Positions 54,570-64,000 of a DNA stretch of 64,000 nt are shown piece by piece. A model generated the notes under the pieces. The model worked only from the letters and a program-made list of their open reading frames with translations. It searched no databases and had not been told where the DNA came from. The translations under genes were made by a program, and so were the position numbers. Source of the DNA: Heterocephalus glaber (lineage: Eukaryota; Chordata; Mammalia; Rodentia; Bathyergidae); the NCBI RefSeq assembly GCF_000247695.1, contig NW_004624752.1, positions 1,506,773 through 1,570,772 of the forward strand, written 5' to 3'. How positions within the stretch are numbered: position 1 is the first letter of the stretch; every line of letters starts with the position of its first letter.

Positions 54570-56524
54570 TACTATGGAAGTTTTTCCTGCAATATGCTAA
54601 AACTGACAAAGTCTCAATCCTCCTGGTGTTTACAGTATAGCAGGATAAATGGACGTTATTCAAATAAACCCAGGAACAAATGGAACATTGCAACTGTGAT
54701 GTGTGCTGTACCCAATTCTTTGTAGCTCTGTCCCAGGGCACTGCACCTAGTGTAAAAGCCAGAAAGTCTTCATGCCAAGACAACTTTCAAAGTTGAAGGG
54801 TGGGTAGACAAAAAGGAGAGATGTGAGGTATGCCTTCAGGCAGGCACCCTAGAATCGCATGCAGGAGCAGAGCAGGGTGCTGGCTGAGAACGATTCCAGG
54901 CTCTGAGAGATGGCCAGGACCAAGTCGGATGAGCATGGCACTAACTGGAGACAGGAAGGGACTGAGAGGCATTGGGGAGGTTCTTGGATTTCAGGCACCA
55001 TCTCCAGGGCAGTGGTGGTGACTCCTTGAATGAAGGGAGGAGTCTCGAGCTGGGATTGGACTTGAGCCAGGCGCCTTGAGGCATTCATAGGAGGTGCCGG
55101 CAATGGGCAGATGCAGGGGGAGTTGGAGCTGGAGGAGGAAGGTGGGTGTCTGCTTGTGGTCCACACCTGGAGCTGCAGATAGAATGAGATCATCTGTACA
55201 GAATGCAGGGAATGTGAGCAGATGTCACTTTGGCCTGAGGAGCTCCTCACATAGTGACTGGCCAAAGCCTGAGCCACACCAGAGAGAAGGTGCATGGGAC
55301 AGGAGGAGGCAGGAGGGCGGTGGGGAGTGGCCGGCAAGAGGACAGGGCTACAGGGACGACTGCCCTACAGGGCAGAAGCAGGAGAGATGGCAGCAGCGAG
55401 CAGGAGACAGGAGCTGTGGTGATGTCTTCAGACCCTGCTCTTCTCAGACTCACTTCTGACTGAGGCCACCTTCCAAGTTGATCATGCCAAGCATGCCAGA
55501 GCCTTCTCTGCCACCGTTTGTGCAGCTCTGGCCTGGAGGCAGCTGGAGCCTGGAGGGGAGGCCGGTCCTGCTCTCATTTCTCTTGCCGTCTTCTCTTGTG
55601 GCAGCATTCCTGTTCACACACATGAGTGCACACACACACGCACACACTGTTGTTTAGTTTGGTAGAGTTCCTCACTTAAAAACTGTATTTCAATTTCTTT
55701 CAAATTGATCTATTGCCAAAAATCCTCTAACTTGCTATTACAAAAATAATCATTATAATCTTCATAAATCATAAACGTAGAATGATTATGGTAATCAGGG
55801 ACGGAATGGTTGTTCTGCTGAGATGGATGGCCTCCCAATCACTCCCCTTCATTAGTGTCTCGGCCGTGACTCTGCGAGGCCTCCCTCCATCCCATCCAGT
55901 GCCAAGGCCATCTCTCCCCCTTGATGACACCGTGGCTGGAGCAAGGTCCCTTCCCTACCTCTCCCCACAGCCACACCAGCTACCTCAGCCATCTGCCCCT
56001 CCCACAGGCTTGTGCCCCCAGTTTGTACCCAGGATGTCTGCGAATGTGCATTCCATTCACCATGCATTAGCATCCTTTCATCTATCCACACACCAATGCC
56101 AGTGCCCCAGGACAGGGCAGAGGAGATAGTTCCAACGTGCCCCACCATCTTTACAGTGAGCAGGTGCCAGGGCAGGATAGCCACCTCCTCCTGAGGGTTG
56201 TAGCTGGAGCCAACCCTGCCCAACAGGGCAGCTGTGGAGGGGGAAGCTGTGTGGTCACAAGGGCCTCATGCCATGTGTGCCTGAAGCAAGGGCCAAGGGT
56301 GCTTGTCTCCTGAGAGAGTCACCCTCCACATCCTGGTTCTACACGGTGGATCCAATCAACCTCAGGTAGCAATATCCAAAGCATGCTGCTGATGTGTACG
56401 ATGTGGTCAGGGCCACGATGGCTGTGTCTGTCCTGAGAGGCATATTCTCCTCATCACTATTCGCTGAGCCACAGAGTATGACAAGTGTTTACACAGTGTT
56501 CACACTGGGGTAGATGCTGTAGGT
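54570..56524. other. Unassigned GC-rich sequence
   Basis: It contains frames up to 162 codons on both strands around 54849-55459 with no domain. Bases 55660-55800 are AT-rich and non-repetitive. A short CA patch lies at about 55629-55646. Confidence 0.4.
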
Positions 56525-56640
56525 CATCAAAAGATGATGTGTAAGTTATATGCAGATACTGTCCATTTTATACAAGAGATTTGAACGTCCTTGGATTTTG
56601 ATATCCACAAGGTCCTGAAGCCCATGACCCAGAGTAACAC
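56525..56640 (-). mobile_element. Tigger/MER-type fragment, opposite to 6215-6445
   Basis: 'taagttatatgcagatactg', 'ttatacaagagatttgaacg' and 'gattttgatatccacaagg' are an antisense piece of the same element class as 6215-6445. Confidence 0.55.
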
Positions 56641-57043
56641 ATACACACATACCCTCCCCAGAATAAGAGGCCCTCTGTGTGGCCTCACGAAGGCTAAGAT
56701 AACAAGGAAGGCAGTTTCCAGGACATGGTGACTGGAAGCCAACTTTGGATTGCCACCTCCCTGCCTCTGACTTGGTGACAGCTTATCTTCAGCATAGCCC
56801 AGCATCCACTTGTAGGACCCACCCTGCTGGCACAAGTCTTAGTTGGGCACTGGCTGACCTTGGAGCCAGGTCCCCATGCAACTCTCCTGGTGAGTCCAGG
56901 TGCCCTGTACCCTGATCCATGGAATCCCAGCCCCCATCACAAGACCATGGGAGATCACAGAGGGTGGGATCCTTTCTTCCTCCATTCCTGTGGCATCTCC
57001 AAGACTCTGAAACAATGCCTGGCTAGAGCAGAGGGATAAATAA
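56641..57043. other. Unassigned sequence before the second GGAT array
   Basis: No gene or repeat recognised. Confidence 0.35.
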
Positions 57044-57619
57044 AGAATGGATGGGTGGCTGAATAGATGGAGAGATGGATGGATGGATGGATCGAAGGCT
57101 AAATGGAAGGAAAGATGTATGGGTGGCTGGATGAATGAATAATGGCTAGATGATAGACTGATAAATGGGTGGTTGGGTAGATGGATGGCTGATGAATGAT
57201 CGATGGATGATGAATGGGTGGATGGGTTGGTGGGTGGATGGGACAATGGATGGATGGATAGATGGGTGATGGATAGGTGAATGAATGGATGAGTATGAGG
57301 ATGGATGGAGGGAGGGATAATAAGTGGATGATTTTTTGATGGATAGATGATGGGTGAATGAGTGAGTGGGTGAATTGATGGATAGATGATGGGTAGATGG
57401 ATGAATGAATGGGTGGATGGATGATGGCTAGGTGGATGGATGAATGGATAGGTATGTGGATAGATGGACAGAGGGAGGGATGCTAGCTGGATGGATTTTT
57501 GATGGATGGCTGATGGGTGAATGAGTGAATGAGTGGATGGGTGGGAGGAGAGATGAGTGGATGGAAGATGGATGGATGGATGGATGGATGGACAGATGTG
57601 CAGACAGGTAGGTGGATGC
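57044..57619 (+). repeat. Second (GGAT/GATG)n array
   Basis: About 575 bases of diverged GGAT and GATG units, including a pure GGAT run around 57565-57590. It is longer than the array at 54263 and on the same strand. Minus-strand frames here repeat H-P-S-I and are not genes. Confidence 0.95.
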
Positions 57620-60600
57620 TTTCCTTCAATACCTTATAGGAAGCAGAATATGGGACATTCAACCTACAGAGAATGAGCACACAGGTGTCCTGGGAGTGGC
57701 ATGACTACATCATGAGGCCTGGACCCATGGGTCCTTTGGGGCATAGAGATCCCTGGATGTGCCAGTTCTTGGGAACACAGAAAGAATGCCTCCTGTTCCT
57801 CCCCCTAGAGCCCACCTCCCTGAGGAAAACTCCCCATTCTCATGTTCTCTTGTAAGAGCCCGAGCAGGACAGGAACTCTGCTATATGTCCAGAAAACAGC
57901 TCAGTCATGGTCGCCGTGGATGCTGTGCACAGGGCCAGCAAAGATGGGAACTGGCATGGGGGCCTGAGACCACCTGGCAATCATGATCCCACCCACACAT
58001 TCTGTGGACTCAGCCCCAAAACTCAGATGACCAAAAGGACAACAAGGCTGTAATTTGGATGCTTCATCGTATTAAAACCCCCATAACTTTATAAATCTAG
58101 CTCCAACATAAATGCCTACTCCCTGGGCCAACACAGCCAGTTCCGTCTCTGAGGAACTCATAGGCAGAGAACGGCCCTTCCTGGGAGGTGAGTGGGATTC
58201 TAAGGGGGATGTGGTTTTTCCTCCCTCCTCCGATACGGAGCATCTAAGATGACTGGAGTGGACAGTATGGGGGGCACAGGCTGAGGCAGATCCCAGGCTG
58301 CAGATTGGGTCAGCAGGGCCACAGAGATGCCAAAGCCAGAGAACTAAATGGACCCAGACTGACACTGTCCTCGCAGTGACTGCAAGCTCAGTGACAAGCA
58401 GCAGGTTCTGTGTGTGACTCTGGCTCAGCACTGTGTGGTGAGCAGGTGCCCCCACGGAGGGCGGGAGAGAGCACGGGCCCAGCGGAGCCACCTCTAAGGA
58501 CCCGGACCCCACTGTACTGCTCTCCTGGACTCATGCCACACCATGCAAGCCACTCTGGCCTCCACTGTGCTCACCCAGAGCTCTCCTCTCTCTCCCCCTC
58601 GCTGAGTGCATCAAGCTGCTGTTGCTGCCATTCAGCAGCTAGGAGCCTGCACTCAGCTCCCACAACCTCCTCCCCTGGCCTGCAGCCCCGACCCCACCCA
58701 TCCTAGTGACCTTTCATGAAGACCAGCTGCTGATTTCACTAACTCACAGGCCCCAAGTGCTGCGCATCAAGCCCACCCTCCTTAGCACAACCACAGAGGC
58801 CTTAACTGATTCATCCACTCCCACCTCGTCTGCCGCTGCCCACTCCCTCTGCTGACTCCGACCTGACCACAAGTCCAGGCCCCAAGTCCTGGCAGCCTCG
58901 CTCCAGAGAATTTCCTGCCCCTTCCCAGGCTTCCTCTCATCCTTAGGGTCTCAGACTCAGCAGAGTGGGAGCCAAGGGGCCACGTACCCCCAAGCTCACC
59001 AGCCCTGCGGTGCAGTGTCAGCTCCCAGCAACGTGGCCCCAGAGCCAGTGCCCAGTATGAGTTCAGAGCCAGAGGAGGCTGCAGTCAGTCATAACCCAGA
59101 GCCCTGTTCTTGTCTCTCTTCCATCCTCTGTTCCACCTGGTGTCCACTGGGCTCACTGTGACGACAGCCACACCCTGGGGTGAGGGAGACCTTGAACCTC
59201 CATTCTCTTAAAGGAAAAGGGGTCACTGGCTCACAACAACCAGGGCAGAGCAGAGCAGAGCTTAGCCGGCCAGCCTCCCCACACAATGCTCATTTCTGTC
59301 TACCCCCGGGTTCATTTTCCACACTGGCTGTCTCAGAGCCACGAGCTTACATGGCTTTTCAGAGATTCTTTGATGTCAGAGGCTGGGGAGCCCCATGCCT
59401 GGGTAGGCATGCAATGGGCCAGGCCTAGGCCACCTGGGGGTGCTCCTGAGGTCCTGGGAGGACATGTGCTCTCTGGGATGAAGTGGGTAGCACAAGTGGG
59501 ACCACTGGGCAGTAGCTGCAAGCAAGCAGTGCCCACGTCACCTCCAATGGCCTGAGCTGTGGCACCTTGCCTGAGTGGCTGGCGGACAGCTGGTGGGGTC
59601 ATTCCAGCAGCCTGTGGTGGGTCCGACTAGGTAGGCCACACTCCTGGGCCAGTGCTGGTCTCCTTTGCGCATGCTTGGGCTTGGACACCAGGCCCCTCTG
59701 TGCCCACACAACTGTGGTAGGAAGACAGGAGCAGTGAGGCCCAAGGACCTCCTTATCTCCATGTGCCTCTGAAGGGGTTCAGACTGCAGGAAGTCTTCTC
59801 TGGGTCAGTGCTGCAGATCTCCTCGGGTTTGGGAGGTCTGTAGATGAGAGAAAGGCTTTGTTCTTGTGCACACCTCAGAAAAAGCTGTTGACCATGGATC
59901 TCAGCCCTGGTTGACAGGGGTTGGGAGAGGAAGGAGCGTTCCAAATGTCAGAGGTGTTTCTAGGACCCCACACCTATACCCCAGTACTGCTGGGACCCCC
60001 ACTATGCCACTTACCTCTGCTCTCATGCACAGTGATGCTCACAAAGTCCAAGCCAGGCCATACTGCAATCATTACAGTCTTTGGCTGTTGGCATCTCCCT
60101 CTGCCTTGGCTGTGCTGGGAAAGATGTGGGCCAGGCCAGTGGCTCCAAAGGCAGAGCCAGGGATGAATCTCAGCAACAGCAAGAACCCTGCCTTCCACGC
60201 AGGGTTCATCGCGCTCCTCAAAGCTCAGGTGTCCTCTATGAGGCAGACAGAAGGACTTGCACCAGGACGGAGAGGGATTGCACCAGGTGGGGATGTGGGG
60301 TGACTCCTTCATCTCTCCCAGTCCGCAGGGCCAGCTTCCCCTGGGGCTCGCTGGTCATTTCAGGCAGAAGAGCTGATGAATCTGGAGAAATTTTCCCACC
60401 TGACAAGGGCCTGGGACTGCCTGCTCCTTCGTGGACCCGCATCACACAGACAGATAATGATGGGAGGGACGCATTGATTTCTGTGGAAAGGAACACTGAA
60501 ATTTATTGATCCTGGATTTCCTATTGATTCTCGTGGAAGCAAGGTCAGTATGGGCCTCCCAGGGTAATGGCCACTCCCAAGTAAGAGTCAATATTTGCTC

Positions 60601-61912
60601 TTTTCAAAGTGTCAATCAGGGGCTTGCCACACTGTCCATGCTCAAGGTTAGTCCAGTCCAGAGCTGGGGGAGGACAGAGTGACACAGAAGACAGCATGGT
60701 TCTGAGCTACAAACTTGCAGGGTGAGCTGACAGCACCGGGTTGGCACCCAGGACAGCGCTGTCCAGGTGGACTACCAGGGCAGGTGCACATCCCTCCTAG
60801 GGGCCAGTCAAGACCTGTGGTCCTGGTTCTGCCGCCTCCCCCTGCCAGTGAGGTACATGCACCTCTGGGCACCTCAGCCCTCTTGTTTCCATTTTCCTCT
60901 GCGGGTCTAAGGCCCTCCTGTGCTCTCCCTCTGCTGGAGCCCTGGGTTTGCCTTTGCGGCCTTCCCACCTTCCTGACGCAAACACATCAGGCTCCCTGGG
61001 ACTCTTCCTCCCTGCCCACTCTCTGCCTGGGTGGTCTCGAGAACTGTCCAGTCCATGACAATCTCCAGAGCCTGGGCAGCCAGTGAGCTGTGTACTGGGG
61101 AAGTTCCTTGCTTGGCAATGTTCATACCTCCTCTCCTGCTTTTCTCTTCTGCCATCTTTCTTACCATGACAAAGGCACATCTCTCCCACAGGGATCATGG
61201 GTACCTGGAAACTGGTTTCCTCCGTTCTCTGTCCCTTCCTGCCTCTCCCACCTCCTTATCTCTCCCTCTCCCTGTGTTCCTCCCTGCCTCTTGTTTTCTC
61301 TGTCCTCTCAGTGGCTCTTCCCATCCCTACTTCCTCAGACTCTCTCCTGCCCTTCCCTCATCCCTCTCTCTTGGCCCAGTGCTCTCCGTACCCCTTTCCA
61401 TGTTTGAATGCAAGCATCTTCACGACTACCCCGAGGTGGTGGGTGCCATCCTACTGAAAACATTTGAGCATAGCTGTGAAATCACCTCCTCCCGTGGCTG
61501 TGCCCTTGACCCTACCTCCCTGGCCTGAGATTGTTCTGCAGGGCATGCTCCTCTGGATGAGGGCTAAATCTACCCAGCCGCTTGGGTCTGCCACAAATGC
61601 ATCCTGTGCTCACACTATGGCCTACTAACATCTGCCCAAAGACCCCACTCTGTGGGAAAAATTATCTCACATAAGGCTCACCCAGGACCCACTCCCACTG
61701 CCTGCCCAGGAGAGATGGGGAAGTTGGAGACCCCACCTGCAGGACCAGCTGTTACAGGCTCTCCAAGGATGGTCCCAGACTAGTGACTAGTGCAGGAGCT
61801 GCTCAGATCCCAGGAGAGGGCCCTGGGCTTAAGGCTTTGTTTTTTATTTCTTATCTGTATTTTTTAGCACTGTTGAGAGGCAGGTGCAGAAGTCTTCTGT
61901 GCACCTCCTACC

Positions 61913-61914
<2 letters not shown>
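57620..61914. other. GC-rich, repeat-poor stretch with no gene recognised
   Basis: Frames of 60-165 codons overlap on both strands throughout and none shows a domain. Bases 60335-60545 are non-repetitive and AT-richer, with a possible conserved character. A C/T-rich tract lies at about 61210-61400. Confidence 0.45.

Positions 61915-61946
<32 letters not shown>
61915..61946. repeat. (AC)n microsatellite
   Basis: Uninterrupted AC dinucleotide of about 32 bases. Confidence 0.97.
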
Positions 61947-61948
<2 letters not shown>

Positions 61949-62164
61949 TCATCAAGCAGCTTCCCCCAAGGGTGATACACTTCTCACAATGTCTGAACTG
62001 TACCATTGTCATCAAAGCCCACAGCTTACATGGGAGGTCACACTTGGTTTGCAGAGATCATGCTGAGGGTCTGCATAGGTTACAGTGACATGGGTCTGTC
62101 TTTGGCATGTCACACCCTAAGTATCCTCTGAGTTTTGTTTATTCATCCTTGTAACTCCTGGAAA

Positions 62165-62700
62165 ACAAGGATTTTGGGCATCTATAATTTTTACCTTTTC
62201 CTGAGTGCCATATTGTTGGAATCACACATTCTGTGGCCTTTTTAGATTACTGTCTTTCACTTAGCAAGATGCATTTAAAGTTTCTCCCTGTCTTACCATG
62301 GCTTGACAGCTCATTTCTGTCCAGAGCTGGATAATATCCCATAGTCAGGATGCATCATTTATCCACTCACCTACTGAAGGTTGCTTTCAAGTAGTGACAA
62401 TTATGAATAAAGCTGCTGTGCAATCTCTGTGTATTTTTGACATAAGTTTTCAGCTTCTCTGCATTAGTACCCAGGAGCATGATTGCTGGGTCACATTGTA
62501 AGAGTGTGTTGAATTTAGTAAGGGACTGCCCAAGTGTCTTCCAAGGTGGCTGTGTCTGTCACATTCCCACCAGCAGTGAGGGAGCGTTCCAGTTGACCCC
62601 CATCCTCACCAGTGTCTGGCATGGTTCATGTTCTGAATATTACATGTGTGGTATCTCATTGCTGCTCTGGCCTGTTTTTCAGAGCAAATTGGGCTAAATA
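62165..62700 (-). mobile_element. L1 ORF2 3' end, antisense
   Basis: 'tgttggaatcacacattctg', 'ttatgaataaagctgctgtg', 'ggagcatgattgctgggtc' and 'cacattcccaccagcagtg' are the antisense of the old L1 ORF2 C-terminus and 3' region. Confidence 0.85.
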
Positions 62701-62829
62701 GTACAGAAAGTGACTGTAAAGCTCACATTCTGAAGCCCTAGTTTCACTGAACGACAGAGAGGGGATTGCACAACCATAACATCCCGTTTCCTAGTCTTTA
62801 CCATCACATCACCAAAGACCTATCTATGA

Positions 62830-63505
62830 CAGTTCCTTTTATCTGTACATCATGACTAGCTGTCAAGAAAAGAAATTGCAAGACATACTAAAGGGCAAAA
62901 AAATGTAAAGACACAGAGCAAATATCAGAACCAGATATTGAGAAGAGGTTGGGATTATCAGACAGGGAATTTGAAACAATGATTAACATGCTAGGGACCC
63001 TAATGGATAAAGTAAACATCATGCAAGAACAGATGAGTAATGTTAGCAGAAAGACAGAAATCTCATAAAAGAACCCAAAGGAAATTGTAAAATCAAAAGA
63101 CCATGACAGACATGAAGAATGTCTGATGTGCTCATCAGTAGCCTGGACCCTGCTGCAGAAAGAATCTCTGAACTTGAGGATATCTAAATAGAAACCTTCA
63201 AAACTTATTTTTTTTTAAAGGGAGCAAAACCTGAAATAATAGAAGAGAATGTCCAAGGGCTGTGAGACAACCACAGAAGGGGTAAACATAAATAAAGGTA
63301 AATCTAGGAGAAAAATGAGAGTAAAGAACATTGTAAATGTTTGAAATAATAATGAGTATAAAATTCCCCCAAATTAATGGCAGGCACCAATCCACAGATC
63401 CAGGAATTTCCAAAACCGCCAAGAAGAATTAGTGTTTCAAAATACTCCCAAAGCGCTACACCTAGGAATATCCAGATTTTATAAAATCAGAAATGAGGAA
63501 AAAAC
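62830..63505 (+). mobile_element. L1 ORF1 fragment, sense
   Basis: 'cagacagggaatttgaaac', 'aatggataaagtaaacatc', 'catgcaagaacagatgag' and 'ctctgaacttgaggatatc' follow the ORF1 coiled-coil region of old L1s. In-frame stops (for example at about 63064) break it. Confidence 0.8.
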
Positions 63506-63511
63506 AAATGT

Positions 63512-63866
63512 CTTGGTTAGTTTCCTTGTCACTGGAACAAAATACTCAATGCTTACAACTTAAAGTAGAGGTTTATTTAGGCTCACATTTGAAGGCCATG
63601 GTTGGCCAGCTCTAAGGTAGGAAGGCATGGTGGAAAGGTCTGGAGGAGAGCTGCTCACCTCATGGTGTTCAAGAAGCAGAGAGATAGAAGAGGAGCTGCA
63701 AAGGGAGCCAGACGCCCCCAGATCACACCCCAGTGACCCACCTCTTCTGACCAGATGCCACCTCCCAACAGCAAGGCAGCTCTGAAGCCCCCATAATCCA
63801 GTCACTTTACAAACACATGAGGCTTTGGGGACCCTTTTACATCTAAACCATAACACCAGATGAGTA
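63512..63866 (-). mobile_element. MaLR-type LTR, antisense
   Basis: Plus-strand order 'ttggttagtttccttgtcac', 'aggtttatttaggctcac', 'gctgctcacctcatgg', 'gatgccacctcccaacag' and 'catctaaaccataacacc' is the reverse complement of a MaLR LTR. It follows L1 ORF1 directly, and similar A-rich L1-like sequence may resume at 63870. Confidence 0.75.
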
Positions 63867-64000
63867 CACAACTTACCTATAGGAAAAATGAAAACAACAT
63901 CTAGCTTCTCCTTAGGAGTCATGCTTGCAGGAAGGGGCTGGAGGAAAAAAACCCCCACCAATCTAGAGCTCTGCGCTCTGCAAAACTATCTCTGAAGAGT

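Noticed and set aside
54250..54783. 177-codon minus frame with repeated S-I-H-P
   Set aside because: It is the translation of the GGAT/GATG tetranucleotide array.
57483..57680. Minus-strand frame with H-P-S-I repeats
   Set aside because: Translation of the second GGAT array.

Overview
This window is mammalian nuclear DNA, and I find no intact protein-coding gene, rRNA, functional tRNA or CRISPR array in it. The organism is most likely a rodent with squirrel-, beaver- or cavy-like SINEs. It carries tRNA-derived ID elements, 7SL-derived B1/Alu-like SINEs, a B1+ID composite SINE, MIR, several L1 lineages, ERVL (MLT2-type) and MaLR LTRs, and ancient Tigger, MER5 and mariner DNA transposons. One ID copy has a clean target-site duplication and a long A tail, so that family was active fairly recently. 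The exact species cannot be fixed by reading alone. All element names below are recognised by eye and from memory of consensus sequences, so boundaries are approximate.

Layout. Bases 1-5 kb hold an old sense L1 split by an MLT2-type LTR, then a MaLR LTR, a Tigger-like fragment and a second L1 3' end. Bases 5-7 kb are mostly unique. Bases 7-14.4 kb are repeat-dense: an antisense class I-like LTR, B1 and ID SINEs, an L1 ORF2 fragment, a decayed ERV-L pol remnant, two MLT2 LTRs in opposite orientation, and a class I-like LTR with TATA box and AATAAA. Bases 14.4-17.6 kb are GC-rich with one antisense L1 3' end. Bases 17.6-22.5 kb hold an MLT2-type LTR, an antisense MIR, two MaLR LTRs and an MLT1 LTR. 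Bases 22.6-26.8 kb are AT-rich L1 debris in both orientations. Bases 26.8-41.7 kb are a GC-rich, repeat-poor stretch. It contains a B1-ID composite with a CA repeat, an LTR-like TATA/CCAAT promoter block, an antisense B1-ID, an unexplained 253-codon antisense frame, a MER5A-like element and a small ACTTCCT minisatellite. Bases 41.7-52.8 kb are again L1-rich, with Tigger and mariner remnants. Bases 53-62 kb are GC-rich, with MIRs and two large GGAT/GATG arrays. Bases 62-64 kb hold L1 fragments and an antisense MaLR LTR.

Many open frames of 60-256 codons exist. Those I examined are chance frames in GC-rich DNA, translations of simple repeats, or frames across L1 and LTR sequence. The window looks intergenic, or like a very large intron. 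The candidates worth testing for function are the LTR promoters, the evenly spaced ACTTCCT array, and a few non-repetitive AT-rich blocks that resemble conserved noncoding elements. I did not find a convincing new coding system.
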